From contig JAUVUZ010000013.1 in assembly GCA_030604885.1 (NCBI GenBank), positions 64,387-97,273 of the forward strand: a DNA stretch of 32,887 nt. Reading direction: 5' to 3'. Shown one piece after another: positions 1 through 7,869 of the stretch. How positions within the stretch are numbered: the first letter of the stretch is position 1; each line of letters opens with the position of its first letter. The stretch is from Alphaproteobacteria bacterium. Its GTDB lineage: Bacteria > Pseudomonadota > Alphaproteobacteria > Rhodospirillales > Rhodospirillaceae. Under the pieces are notes generated by a model, which saw only the letters and a list, made by a program, of their open reading frames with translations, had not been told where the DNA came from and did not search any database. The translations under genes and the position numbers were made by a program.

Positions 1-899
1 TCGACATGAGCTTCGACGCCAGCGGCTTCAAGCTCCAGACCCAGTCGCTCACCACCATCGTCGCGGGCGGCATCGCCTTCGAACCGCCCGATGACGAGGC
101 CGACCCGGCCCGCGCCTCCGAGGGCGCCACCTTCGCCCTGGCGCGCAGCTACGATCAGGCGATCAAGACCCCCGACGGCGAGCCGCAGACGGTGGTGATC
201 CGCTTCGCCGAATCCGTGCGCGGACTGGCGGTGGGCGCGCCGGTGGACTTCCGCGGCGTCACCATCGGCCAGGTGAAGAGCGTGCGGCTGGTGCGCGACC
301 CCCGCACCGAAACCTATTTCGCGCCGGTCACCGCGGTGATCTACCCCGAGCGCCTGGGCGAGGCGGCGCCGGATGGGAAAGACCCGGCGGCGGTGGCGCA
401 GCGGCTGGTGAACCGGGGGCTGCGGGCGCAGCTCCGCACCGGCAACCTGCTCACCGGCCAGCTCTACGTCGCCCTCGACTTCCACCCCGACGCGCCGCCC
501 GCGCGCGCCGCCGCGCTGGCCGACGGCGCCATGGAAATTCCGTCGATTCCCGGCGAGCTGGGGGAGATCCAGGCGTCGCTGCGCGCGATCCTCAAGAAGA
601 TCGAGGGCGTGCCGTTCGACGACCTGGGGCGCGAGGCGCAACGCACCCTCGTCACCCTCAACAAGACCCTGGCGCGCCTCGACACCACCCTCGCCGGAGC
701 CAACGCCGAACTCATCCCCGAATTGCGGGACTCCCTGCGAGCGATCGGCGCGACCCTGGCGCAGGACGCGCCCGCCCAGCAGGACACCCGCGCCGCCCTG
801 CGCGCCATGACCGACGCGGCGCGCTCGCTCAAGGCCCTCGCCGACGGCCTGGAACGCAACCCCGAATCGCTGATTCGCGGCAGAAGGAACGACCGATGA
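1..899 (+). CDS. pqiB: PqiB-like MCE-domain intermembrane lipid transport protein, 3' part
   Basis: This is the C-terminal ~298 residues of a PqiB/MCE-family protein; the frame is open to the left edge, so the start lies outside. PqiB proteins are inner-membrane-anchored periplasmic tubes of several MCE domains that help move phospholipids between the two membranes. Visible here is one MCE domain, with the core GAPVDFRGVTIGQV and then the lower-conservation part ending in LLTGQLYVALDF. A long helical tail follows with the typical PqiB sequence (IPSIPGELGEIQ, PFDDLG, LERNPESLIRG). The full-length family carries further MCE domains and an N-terminal membrane helix upstream. The stop overlaps the start of pqiC by 4 bases (ATGA), which indicates translational coupling. 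The internal Met at position 6 is not taken as a start because the protein would lack its membrane anchor. Confidence 0.9.
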   Translation, partial: DMSFDASGFKLQTQSLTTIVAGGIAFEPPDDEADPARASEGATFALARSYDQAIKTPDGEPQTVVIRFAESVRGLAVGAPVDFRGVTIGQVKSVRLVRDPRTETYFAPVTAVIYPERLGEAAPDGKDPAAVAQRLVNRGLRAQLRTGNLLTGQLYVALDFHPDAPPARAAALADGAMEIPSIPGELGEIQASLRAILKKIEGVPFDDLGREAQRTLVTLNKTLARLDTTLAGANAELIPELRDSLRAIGATLAQDAPAQQDTRAALRAMTDAARSLKALADGLERNPESLIRGRRNDR

Positions 900-1492
900 T
901 CCGCCGCCTCGTCCCCCTCCTCGCGCTCGCGCTCGCCGCCTGCGGCACCTCCCCGGCGACGCGCTACCATTCCCTGCACGACGCCGCTCCGGTGGGCGGC
1001 GGCGGCGGCGCCGAGCGTCTGGTGGAGGTTCTGCCGGTGACGGTTCCGGCGGCGGTGGACCGGCCCGAGCTGGTGCTGACGGGCGACGACGGCGGCCTCG
1101 ACGTGCGGGAATCCGAGCGCTGGGCCGGGCCGCTCGCCGACGAACTGCGCGACCTCATCACCGCCGCCCTGTGGCGCACCGCGCGCGCGGCGGACGTCTA
1201 CGCCGCGCCGGTTCCGGCCGCCGCCTCGCAGCTGCCGCAATACCGCCTCGCCGCCCGCTTCGAGCGCGTCGAGGCGAAGGGCGCCGCCGCCGCGGTGGCC
1301 GCCACCTGGACGGTGCGCCGCCTGCCCGAAGGCCCGGCGGCCGCCTGCCGCGCCGCCGTCACCGCGCCGATGGCCGACGCCACCCCGGCGGCGGCGGCCC
1401 GCGCCATCGGCCAGGCCTCGCGCCGGATCGCGGAGGCGATCGCCGAAAGCCTGGTGCGCGTGGGCGGGAGCGACCCCTGCCCGGCGGAGTGA
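896..1492 (+). CDS. pqiC: PqiC-like outer-membrane lipoprotein (ABC-type transport auxiliary lipoprotein family)
   Basis: This 198-residue protein starts with a lipoprotein signal peptide; the lipobox LAAC puts the lipidated Cys at residue 16. The body fits the PqiC / DUF330 auxiliary lipoprotein family, with an early YHSL segment, LVEVLPVTVPAAVDRPELV and the RWAGPLADELRDLI region seen in these proteins. PqiC is thought to sit in the outer membrane and receive the PqiB tube. The gene overlaps the pqiB end by 4 bases. It ends 4 bases before the stop of an opposing small gene, so transcription converges there. The family call rests on motifs and on the pqiB partner. Confidence 0.85.
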   Translation: MIRRLVPLLALALAACGTSPATRYHSLHDAAPVGGGGGAERLVEVLPVTVPAAVDRPELVLTGDDGGLDVRESERWAGPLADELRDLITAALWRTARAADVYAAPVPAAASQLPQYRLAARFERVEAKGAAAAVAATWTVRRLPEGPAAACRAAVTAPMADATPAAAARAIGQASRRIAEAIAESLVRVGGSDPCPAE

Positions 1493-1496
1493 CGGA

Positions 1497-1748
1497 TCAG
1501 CCGATCGGCGGCTGCGGTCCCAGGCCGCTCGGGCGCGGCTCCTTGATCTGCTCCGGCCCGCCTTCGAGGTTGGCGTCGGGCGGCATCTCCTGGGCGAATT
1601 CGGCGCCGGTCGGGCGCTTGTCGCCCGGCGGCACGTATTCCGGCCTGCGATAGGTGCGGGAATCGCCGTGCCCGGCCTTGCGGGCGCAGCAGCGCGCCAC
1701 GCCCATGCCCACGGCCACGCCCACGGCGAACGACAACAAGCCCTGCAT
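1497..1748 (-). CDS. Small single-pass membrane protein, unknown function
   Basis: This is an 83-residue protein. The chosen start at 1748 (MQGLLSFAVGV) has a strong GAGGAGGG ribosome site a few bases upstream; the longer frame to 1802 lacks one. Residues 3-18 form a glycine- and valine-rich membrane helix, followed by a Cys-Cys pair and basic residues (ARCCARK). The remainder is a Pro-, Glu- and Gly-rich tail that is probably disordered. The overall design recalls YtxH-like small envelope proteins, but there is no specific match. It converges on pqiC with no room for a separate terminator. Confidence 0.6.
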   Translation of the reverse strand: MQGLLSFAVGVAVGMGVARCCARKAGHGDSRTYRRPEYVPPGDKRPTGAEFAQEMPPDANLEGGPEQIKEPRPSGLGPQPPIG

Positions 1749-1844
1749 CGGTCCCTCCTCGGTGTTCGGTTGCGATCGGACACAACGCGCACCGCGCCCC
1801 ATCCGTTGCGCCGGAGGGGCGAGAGAGAGGGATCCGCGGGCGCC

Positions 1845-2732
1845 TTACGCCAGCGGGCAGGCGAGACGGTTGTTGCGGCAATAGGCGGAAAGGGTGTTGC
1901 GCAGCAGCATCGCGATGGTCATCGGCCCGACGCCGCCGGGCACCGGGGTGATCGCCCCCGCCACCGCCGAGGCGGGGCCGAAGTCCACGTCGCCCACCAG
2001 GCGGGACTTGCCGTCCGCCCCCGGCACGCGGTTGATGCCCACGTCGATCACCGTGGCGCCGGGCTTGATCCAGTCCGCCTGGACGAAGCCGGGCTTGCCC
2101 ACGGCGGCCACCAGGATGTCGGCGCGGCGGCACACGGCGGGCAGGTCGCGGGTGCGCGAATGGGCCACCGTGACCGTGCAGTTCTCGCGCAGCAGCAGCG
2201 CCGCCATCGGCTTGCCGACGATGTTGGAGCGCCCCACCACCACCGCGTCAAGGCCCGAAAGATCGCCCAGGGTGCGCTTCAAGAGGGTGAGGCAGCCGAG
2301 CGGCGTGCACGGCAGCAGCGACGGCTCGCCGGTCATCAGGCGGCCGACGTTGATGGGGTGGAAGCCGTCCACGTCCTTGTCGGGGGAGATCGCGTTGATC
2401 ACCACCGCCTCGTCGATGTGCGGCGGCAGCGGCAGCTGCACCAGGATGCCGTCGATCCCCGGGTCCTCGTTGAGGCCCTCGATCAGGGTGATGAGCTGCT
2501 CCTCCGAGATGTCGGCCGGGCGGCGGTAGGCCACCGACTTGAAGCCCGCCTCCTGCGCCTGGCGCTCCTTGGAGCGGACGTAGACCTGGCTCGCCGGGTC
2601 GTCGCCCACCAGGATCACCGCGAGGCCGGGCGGCACCGGGCGGTCGCGCCGCAGGGCGGCGATCTGCTGCGCGATCTCGTCGCGGATCTGGGCGGCGACG
2701 GCCTTGCCGTCGATGATTTTGGCGGTGGTCAT
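1845..2732 (-). CDS. folD: FolD, bifunctional methylenetetrahydrofolate dehydrogenase / methenyltetrahydrofolate cyclohydrolase
   Basis: This cytosolic enzyme interconverts 5,10-methylene-, 5,10-methenyl- and 10-formyl-tetrahydrofolate using NADP, feeding purine and formyl-Met synthesis. At 295 residues it is the normal family length. The catalytic segment YVRSK (Tyr51, Lys55) and the signature QLPLPPHID (about residues 99-107) are both present, as is the NADP-binding motif [13 protein letters not shown] (about 165-177). The C-terminal signature [11 protein letters not shown] is also intact. The start ATG overlaps the stop of the upstream DUF167 gene by 4 bases, making it the last gene of a three-gene operon (YggT, DUF167, FolD). 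Confidence 0.97.
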   Translation of the reverse strand: MTTAKIIDGKAVAAQIRDEIAQQIAALRRDRPVPPGLAVILVGDDPASQVYVRSKERQAQEAGFKSVAYRRPADISEEQLITLIEGLNEDPGIDGILVQLPLPPHIDEAVVINAISPDKDVDGFHPINVGRLMTGEPSLLPCTPLGCLTLLKRTLGDLSGLDAVVVGRSNIVGKPMAALLLRENCTVTVAHSRTRDLPAVCRRADILVAAVGKPGFVQADWIKPGATVIDVGINRVPGADGKSRLVGDVDFGPASAVAGAITPVPGGVGPMTIAMLLRNTLSAYCRNNRLACPLA

Positions 2733-3061
2733 GGTGTCCTCAGGGTGTCGGCGAGCGACGCTTCGATACGCGGGAGAATATGCGCGGGATCGCCCGCGAG
2801 CGAGAGAATCTTATGGCGGTCGGTGGCCCCGGCGACGATCGCGATGGCGCTTTTCGGCACCCCCCACGCCTTCGACAGCAGCTTGACCAGGGCGCGGTTG
2901 GCCTTGCCGTCCTCCGGCACCGCGGTCACCGAGGCGCGGATCTCGCAGCCGCCGTCGGCGGTGGCGGCGAGGCCCTCGATGGCGTCGCGGCGCGCCTTGG
3001 GCGTGAGGCGGACGGCGACGCGCACGCCGCCCTCCACCGCCTCCGCCGCCGGGCGGGTCAT
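2729..3061 (-). CDS. DUF167 (YggU-like) family protein
   Basis: This is a 110-residue basic protein of the DUF167/YggU family, whose biochemical role is not established. The family core is clear: [14 protein letters not shown] near the N terminus and [21 protein letters not shown] at residues 48-67. The segment after it ends in [10 protein letters not shown]. The start at 3061 shares one base with the stop of the YggT gene (TGATG), and the stop overlaps folD by 4 bases, so all three are translationally coupled. YggT next to DUF167 is a widely conserved bacterial pairing, which supports both calls. Confidence 0.9.
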   Translation of the reverse strand: MTRPAAEAVEGGVRVAVRLTPKARRDAIEGLAATADGGCEIRASVTAVPEDGKANRALVKLLSKAWGVPKSAIAIVAGATDRHKILSLAGDPAHILPRIEASLADTLRTP

Positions 3062-3369
3062 CAGAAGCCGATGTAGTAGCGGGCGGCGACGCGGATCAGC
3101 ACATTCTGCGCGAACACGATCGCCAGCAGCAGCACCACCGGGCTGAGGTCGATGCCGCCCAGATCGGGCAGAATCCGGCGGATCGGCCGCAGCAGCGGCT
3201 CGGTGAGCCGATAGAGAAAATCGCCGATCAGGTAGACCAGGCGGTTGCGGGTGTTGATCACCCCGAACGCCACGAGCCAGCTCATGATCGCCTGAATGAT
3301 CACCATCCATTTGAGGATTTCGAGTGCGATCCCCGCGACTGTGATCAGCGGGCCGAGGATGATGTCCAT
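3061..3369 (-). CDS. YggT family integral membrane protein
   Basis: This 102-residue membrane protein has a hydrophobic segment near the N terminus (residues ~5-35) and another near the C terminus (~72-92). They flank a conserved cytoplasmic-looking stretch with NRLVYLIGDFLYRLTEPLL and the PIRRILP motif typical of YggT. YggT proteins have been linked to osmotic protection and, in some bacteria, envelope or cell-shape functions; no mechanism is settled. It is the first gene of the YggT-DUF167-FolD operon and is transcribed away from the tRNA promoter region at 3453-3481. Confidence 0.9.
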   Translation of the reverse strand: MDIILGPLITVAGIALEILKWMVIIQAIMSWLVAFGVINTRNRLVYLIGDFLYRLTEPLLRPIRRILPDLGGIDLSPVVLLLAIVFAQNVLIRVAARYYIGF

Positions 3370-3452
3370 GGGATTCCGGCTCTCGGTTGAAGGGGTTGCC
3401 TAGGCGGAAGGTAGCCTCTGCACCCCGCCCGCGCAAGGGCCGCACGAAGCCC

Positions 3453-3481
3453 TTGACAGCCGGAAAACATCTGAGCATTAT
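3453..3481 (+). promoter_or_regulatory. Sigma-70-type promoter of the tRNA-Ala gene
   Basis: A perfect -35 box TTGACA (3453-3458) is separated by 17 bases from a -10 box CATTAT (3476-3481). This places the transcription start around 3488, about ten bases before the mature tRNA 5' end. Spacing and sequence are near consensus, as usual for a stable RNA promoter. Confidence 0.75.
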
Positions 3482-3497
3482 CCCGGCCTCGCCTCAC

Positions 3498-3573
3498 GGG
3501 GCCGTAGCTCAGATGGGAGAGCGCCGCAATCGCACTGCGGAGGTCAGGGGTTCGATTCCCCTCGGCTCCACCA
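3498..3573 (+). tRNA. tRNA-Ala (anticodon CGC)
   Basis: A 76-base cloverleaf with encoded CCA. The acceptor stem GGGGCCG pairs with CGGCTCC and includes the G3-U70 wobble pair, the classic alanine identity element. The D arm is GCTC..GAGC and the T arm GGGG-TTCGATT-CCCC. The anticodon stem CCGCA/TGCGG closes a loop ATCGCAC with T33, anticodon CGC and A37. It reads GCG, a frequent codon in this GC-rich DNA. Confidence 0.97.
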
Positions 3574-3578
3574 ATGGA

Positions 3579-3612
3579 AACCCACCGCCTAAAGCGGTGG
3601 GTTTTCTTTTTG
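3579..3612 (+). terminator. Intrinsic terminator of the tRNA gene
   Basis: A perfect 10-base-pair stem (AACCCACCGC, 3579-3588, with GCGGTGGGTT, 3594-3603) closes a 5-base loop CTAAA. It is followed by TTCTTTTTG. It lies 5 bases after the tRNA CCA end and is the strongest rho-independent terminator in the window. Confidence 0.92.
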
Positions 3613-3709
3613 CGCGGCTTTCCCCCGATTCGCGCGCTGCGGGAAGAAGGGTCTTGCCGCTCCCCCCTCCGCCACCGCACACTGGCACAGGTAGCGTGCT
3701 CTCCTGCAA

Positions 3710-5911
3710 ATGGCCAAGGCCGCGGACGCCGACATGTCGGAACGCATCAGGCTCTATTCCGGCCGGAAATTCTTCTTCTGCGTCGCCCTGCCGCTGATGA
3801 TCGGCGCGCTGGCGCTGGCCGCGGGTGCGTTCGCGACCCTGCGCTGGTCGGTGGCCGCCTCGGACCGTGCCGCGGTGGAGCGGCAGGCGGCGCTGATGGC
3901 GGTGGTGGTGCAGAACCTGCGCAACGGCGTCGCCCACGACCAGGAATCCGTGACGGTGTGGGACGAGGCGGTGCTGGCGATGCGCAACTTCGCCGCGCCG
4001 GAGTGGATCGACCTCAACCTCGGCGCCTGGATGCACACCTATTTCGGTCACGACGGCGCCTACATCCTCGAGTCCACCGACGTGCCGATCTACGCCTACA
4101 GCAACGGCGACGTGGCGCCGCTCGCCGCCTGGGAGCGCATCCGCGCGGTGGCGGAACCGCTGGCGGCGCGCCTGCGGCAGCGGCTGCGCGAGGGCGATAC
4201 CGAGGGCCTGTCCGACCGGGTGCTCAGCCTCGGCGAATCCGACATCGGCTTCGACGAAGGGCACCCGGCGGTGATCAGCGTCAAGCCGATCGTCTCGGAT
4301 TCCGGCGACATCGCGCAGACCCCCGGCAGCGAATACCTCCACGTCGCGGTGCGTCATCTCGACGGCGACTTCCTCGACGACCTGACGCGGCGCTACCTGT
4401 TCGACGACCTCGCCTTCACCCCGGTGCTGGTGCCGCAGCCGGGGCGCGAGGCGTTCCCGATCCGCAACGCCGCCGGGCGGCCGGTGGGGTTCTTCACCTG
4501 GCGGCCGTTCGGCCCCGGCTCCCAGGTGTTCGCCCACATGGCGCCGATCGCGGCGGGCAGCCTCGCGCTGCTGGTGCTGGCGGTGGCGGCGGCGCTGCTG
4601 TCGTCGCACCGCCGTTCGGTGGCCGAGCGCACCGCCGCCGAGCGCCTGCACCACCTCGCCCACCACGACACCCTCACCGGCCTGCCCAATCGCAACGCGC
4701 TCGATCGGCGGCTGGATGGGGCGCTGGCGGCGGCGCGCGGACAGGGGGCGCTGCTGCACGTCAACCTCGACCACTTCAAGGTGGTCAACGACACCCTCGG
4801 CCACGCGGTGGGCGACCTGGTGGTGCGGGCGGTGGCCGAGCGCATCGAGGCCCTGTGCGGCGACGACGCCTTCCGCATCGGCGGCGACGAGTTCGTGGCG
4901 ATCGTCGGCGAGCGGCCGGTGCGCGAGGCGGTCGCCCTCGCCGAGGCGATCCTCGCCGCCCTCGCCCTGCCGGTGCAGGTGGGCGAGATCCACGCCTTCG
5001 TCGGCGCCTCCATCGGCATCGCGCCGTTCGCCGAGGCGGGCAGCCGCGGCAAGGAGCTGTTCCGCAAGGCGAACGTGGCGCTCCACCAGGCCAAGGCGGC
5101 GGGGCGCGGGCGGATCGCGGTCTACGACACCGCGCTGGACGCCGACATGCGCCGCCGCGCCGCTCTGGAACGCGAGCTGCGCCGCGCCGTCGCCGTGCCC
5201 GAGCAGTTCGAGGTCCACTACCAGCCGATCGTCGCCGCCGCCTCGGGCGCGGTGACGGGGGTCGAGGCGCTGGCGCGCTGGCGCCACCCGGAGCACGGGC
5301 TGGTGCCGCCCTCCGAGTTCATCGGCATCGCCGAGGGCTGCGGGCTGATCCGCGAGATCGGCGCGATCGTGCTGGAAACCGCCTGCCGCGACGCGGCGAC
5401 GTGGCCGGTCGCCACCCTCGCCGTCAACGTCTCGGCGGTGCAACTGCGCGACGCCGAGTTCCCGGCGGTGGTGGCGGACGTTCTCCAGCGCACCGGGCTG
5501 CCGCCCGAGCGGCTGGAGATCGAGATCACCGAGAGCGCCTGGCTCGACCCCAGCGGCCACGGCGCCGCCACCGTGGCGGCGCTGCGGGCGCAGGGCATCC
5601 GCTTCGCCCTCGACGATTTCGGCACCGGGTTCTCCTCCCTCGGCCGCTTGACCGACGCGGTGTTCGACCGCATCAAGATCGACCAGAGCTTCGTCCGCAC
5701 CGCCCACGCCTCGGCCAGCGACGCGGCGATCATCGACGCCATCGTCGCGCTCGCCCGCGCCAAGGGCCTCAAGACCACCGCCGAGGGGGTGGAAACCGAG
5801 GAGATGGCGCGGTTCCTGACGCTCGCCGGGTGCGACGAGCTTCAGGGCTTCCACTTCGGCCGCCCCGCCTCCCGCGCCGCCACCGAGGCGCTGCTGCACC
5901 GCGCGCGGTGA
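3710..5911 (+). CDS. Membrane CHASE4-GGDEF-EAL cyclic-di-GMP signalling protein
   Basis: A 733-residue sensor enzyme for c-di-GMP turnover. A first membrane helix (about residues 21-45) precedes a periplasmic CHASE4-like region (~50-275, including VTVWDEAVLAMRN and WIDLNLGAWMHTYFG). A second helix (~278-298) leads to a GGDEF domain (~315-475) and an EAL domain (~485-730). The GGDEF signature is intact at 391-395, but the first metal-binding Asp (PleD Asp327 position) is Asn352, and there is no RxxD inhibitory site. The EAL domain keeps Glu519 of EAL, Asn573, Glu605, Asp635-Asp636 of DDFGTG, Lys656, Glu692 and Gln712. I infer a phosphodiesterase with a degenerate or GTP-sensing GGDEF domain. 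No clear ribosome site marks the start; Met9 is an alternative. Confidence 0.93.
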   Translation: MAKAADADMSERIRLYSGRKFFFCVALPLMIGALALAAGAFATLRWSVAASDRAAVERQAALMAVVVQNLRNGVAHDQESVTVWDEAVLAMRNFAAPEWIDLNLGAWMHTYFGHDGAYILESTDVPIYAYSNGDVAPLAAWERIRAVAEPLAARLRQRLREGDTEGLSDRVLSLGESDIGFDEGHPAVISVKPIVSDSGDIAQTPGSEYLHVAVRHLDGDFLDDLTRRYLFDDLAFTPVLVPQPGREAFPIRNAAGRPVGFFTWRPFGPGSQVFAHMAPIAAGSLALLVLAVAAALLSSHRRSVAERTAAERLHHLAHHDTLTGLPNRNALDRRLDGALAAARGQGALLHVNLDHFKVVNDTLGHAVGDLVVRAVAERIEALCGDDAFRIGGDEFVAIVGERPVREAVALAEAILAALALPVQVGEIHAFVGASIGIAPFAEAGSRGKELFRKANVALHQAKAAGRGRIAVYDTALDADMRRRAALERELRRAVAVPEQFEVHYQPIVAAASGAVTGVEALARWRHPEHGLVPPSEFIGIAEGCGLIREIGAIVLETACRDAATWPVATLAVNVSAVQLRDAEFPAVVADVLQRTGLPPERLEIEITESAWLDPSGHGAATVAALRAQGIRFALDDFGTGFSSLGRLTDAVFDRIKIDQSFVRTAHASASDAAIIDAIVALARAKGLKTTAEGVETEEMARFLTLAGCDELQGFHFGRPASRAATEALLHRAR

Positions 5912-5914
5912 GCC

Positions 5915-6916
5915 TCAGCGCACCCGTTCGAGATAGGGCAGCTCCTCCACCGGGAACGCCTCGCGCACCAAGTCGACGCGGGCGGTGGCGCGGGCGCGGG
6001 CGACGCTCAGGTGGCGGCGCAACGCGTCGCCCGCGGCGCGGAACGCCCCCGCCTCCAGGCGGTCGAGAATCTCCACGTGCTCGTTGAGAAAGGGCTCGTC
6101 GCCGAACATCCGGGGCGTCCAGCGGTAGAGGAAGCGGTGCGCCACCAGCAGCGACTGGGGCTGGCCGATCGCCTGCACCAGCGCCTGGTTGCCGCAATGG
6201 CCGAGGAGGGTGACGTGCATGTCCTCCTCCAGCCGGTCGAGGGTGGCGCCGTCCTCCGCCTCGGGCAGCGCCGCGTCGAGCCGCGCCCGCATCTCCGCCA
6301 GCAGGCCGGGCGGAAGGTTGGGCGCCGCCTTCACCAGCGCCACCGGCTCGAGAATCTCGCGCAGCTCGTAAAGATCGTCGATGCGCTGGTGCGACAGGGC
6401 GGGCGCCACCCAGCGGGAGCTTTCGTCCTTGCGCAGCAGGCCGCGCTGTTGCAGGCGGCCCACCACGTCGCGCGCCACGGTGCGGGAGACGTGGTAGTGC
6501 CGGGCGAGCTGCACCTCGTTGATGCGCCAGTCGGCCACCGCGATGCGGGCGACGATCTCGTTCTCCACCTCGCCGTAGATCCGCTCCCAGGTGGGCAGCG
6601 ACAGCAGCGGCATGGGGGCGGGCGGCAGCGCCGCCGGGCGCGCCGGGGCCTCGCCGCAGGGCAGCACGCGGTAGCCCCGCCCGGGCGAGCGTTCCACCAC
6701 GCCGCGCCGCGCCAGCTCCTCCAGGGCGCGACGCGCCGGGGCGCGGCTGATGTCGAATTGCTCGGCCAGCATCGATTCGGTGAGTTGCGCGCCCTCGGCC
6801 AGCAGGCCCTGGCGCACCCGTTCGGAGACCACATCCACCGCCAGTTCGTACAACCGTGGCGCGGTGCCCGCCAGTCGGCGGCCTCGCCCTTTTTCCAGCG
6901 TCGCGTCGCCCGGCAT
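5915..6916 (-). CDS. GntR/FCD-family transcriptional regulator with two winged-helix domains
   Basis: This 333-residue DNA-binding protein starts at 6916, chosen for an AGGAGG ribosome site 6 bases upstream; the longer open frame has none. Residues ~21-84 form a GntR winged helix (QLTESMLAEQFDISRAPARRALEELARRGVVE split across the motif). Residues ~110-172 form a second one (VQLARHYHVSRTVARDVVG). Residues ~178-312 are an FCD ligand domain with His234, His280 and His302 at the metal-binding spacing. FCD members usually have a single winged helix, so the tandem arrangement is unusual. It is divergent from the SDR-LDH2-TRAP operon and is probably its ligand-responsive repressor, acting at the palindrome 7066-7082. 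It converges on the c-di-GMP gene with a 3-base gap. Confidence 0.9.
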   Translation of the reverse strand: MPGDATLEKGRGRRLAGTAPRLYELAVDVVSERVRQGLLAEGAQLTESMLAEQFDISRAPARRALEELARRGVVERSPGRGYRVLPCGEAPARPAALPPAPMPLLSLPTWERIYGEVENEIVARIAVADWRINEVQLARHYHVSRTVARDVVGRLQQRGLLRKDESSRWVAPALSHQRIDDLYELREILEPVALVKAAPNLPPGLLAEMRARLDAALPEAEDGATLDRLEEDMHVTLLGHCGNQALVQAIGQPQSLLVAHRFLYRWTPRMFGDEPFLNEHVEILDRLEAGAFRAAGDALRRHLSVARARATARVDLVREAFPVEELPYLERVR

Positions 6917-7052
6917 GCGTCCTCCTCTTCCTCGTCGGGATACAAGCCTACTCCCGCTGTGCGCAGGAGGCATCTTGTCACAGTTGTCAGCCGGGATGGA
7001 AGACTTGTGGCGAAAATCCGGTTGACCAAATCCCGCGCAGGGCGAAAATCGA

Positions 7053-7081
7053 TTGTCCACCCGCGATGTATAATCTATACA
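7053..7081 (+). promoter_or_regulatory. Promoter of the SDR-LDH2-TRAP operon
   Basis: TTGTCC (-35, 7053-7058), a 17-base spacer, then TATACA (-10, 7076-7081). The predicted start near 7088 leaves a leader of about 38 bases before the SDR gene. The -10 box lies inside the palindrome 7066-7082, which is the geometry expected for repression. Confidence 0.6.
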
Positions 7082-7082
7082 T
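7066..7082. promoter_or_regulatory. Palindromic operator, likely GntR site
   Basis: ATGTATA-ATC-TATACAT is a perfect 7-base inverted repeat with a 3-base centre in the divergent region between the GntR gene and the SDR gene. FCD-type GntR regulators commonly bind short AT-rich palindromes of the GTATAC kind. It overlaps the predicted -10 of the forward promoter. Upstream, a 9-base-spaced direct repeat of TTGTCA (6975-6980 and 6984-6989) could be an auxiliary site, but this is weak. Confidence 0.7.
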
Positions 7083-7125
7083 TGAACATCTGGCGGCATC
7101 GGACCGCCGTAAGGGAGGAGCGACG

Positions 7126-7869
7126 ATGGCATCGCGTCTGGCGGGCAAGCGTGCGTTCGTGACCGGGGCGGGACAGGGGATCGGCCGCGCCGTCGCCCTG
7201 GCGTTCGCGGCCGAGGGGGCGGAGGTGATCGCCGCCAGCCGCACCCTCGAAAAAATGGCCGACCTGCCGGGCCTCGCCCCGGCGATCCGGCCGGTGGCCC
7301 TCGACGTCACCGACGACGACGGCGTCGCCCGCGCCATCGCCGAGGCGGGGCGGATCGACATTCTCTTCAACTGCGCCGGGTGGGTCCACAACGGCACCCT
7401 GCTCGACTGCTCCCCCGAGGACTGGGCGAAGAGCTTCGACCAGAACGTCACCTCGTGCTACCGCACCATCCGCGCCGCGTTGCCGCAGATGCTCGAACGC
7501 GGCGCCGGGTCGATCGTCAACGTCGCCTCGGTCGCCTCCAGCATCACCGGCATCGCCAACCGCGCCGCCTACGGCATGACCAAGGCCGCCGTGATCGGCC
7601 TCACCAAGGCGGTGGCGCGCGACGCCATCGCGAGCGGCGTGCGCGTCAACGCGCTGTGCCCCGGCACCACCTGGTCCCCCTCGCTCGAAGCGCGGATCCA
7701 GGCGCAGCCGGACCCGGAGGAGGCCCGCCGCGCCTTCGTCGCCCGCCAGCCGATGGGCCGACTCGGCACGGCGGAGGAGATGGCCGCCGCCGCGGTCTAC
7801 CTCGCCGCCGACGAATCCGCGTTCATGACCGGGCAGTTGCTCGTCGTCGACGGAGGGCTGACGCTATGA
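7126..7869 (+). CDS. SDR-family NAD(P)-dependent oxidoreductase, DHRS6/BDH2-like
   Basis: A 247-residue classical short-chain dehydrogenase. The start at 7126 has a GGGAGGAG ribosome site. The cofactor motif is TGAGQGIG (13-20), followed by NCAG (82-85). Catalytic Ser135, Tyr149 and Lys153 sit at the spacing of the DHRS6/BDH2 subfamily. Conserved Arg146, Arg190 and Arg207 align with the carboxylate-binding arginines described for human DHRS6 (from memory). Relatives act on small hydroxy- or oxo-acids (3-hydroxybutyrate, 4-oxoproline, 2-keto-3-deoxy-L-fuconate), so an acidic substrate is likely but unidentified. It is the first gene of an operon with an LDH2-type dehydrogenase and a TRAP transporter, and overlaps the next gene by 4 bases. 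Confidence 0.92.
   Translation: MASRLAGKRAFVTGAGQGIGRAVALAFAAEGAEVIAASRTLEKMADLPGLAPAIRPVALDVTDDDGVARAIAEAGRIDILFNCAGWVHNGTLLDCSPEDWAKSFDQNVTSCYRTIRAALPQMLERGAGSIVNVASVASSITGIANRAAYGMTKAAVIGLTKAVARDAIASGVRVNALCPGTTWSPSLEARIQAQPDPEEARRAFVARQPMGRLGTAEEMAAAAVYLAADESAFMTGQLLVVDGGLTL

Noticed and set aside
3498-3612. tRNA 3' end as an integration (att) site
   Set aside because: No integrase, direct repeat of the tRNA end or mobile genes are seen; the following bases are the tRNA's own terminator.
3683-3699. Sigma-54-like TGGCAC...GTGC before the c-di-GMP gene
   Set aside because: The GG to GC spacing is about two bases too long for a -24/-12 promoter.
3509-5899. Long antisense open frame (796 codons) opposite the c-di-GMP gene
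   Set aside because: The sense strand encodes unmistakable GGDEF and EAL motifs; the antisense product is low-complexity Arg/Gly/His/Ala without domains, a by-product of GC-rich third positions.
7053-7074. TTGTCC with TATAAT (7069-7074) as a promoter
   Set aside because: The spacer would be 10 bases; the TATACA at 7076 gives a proper 17-base spacer.
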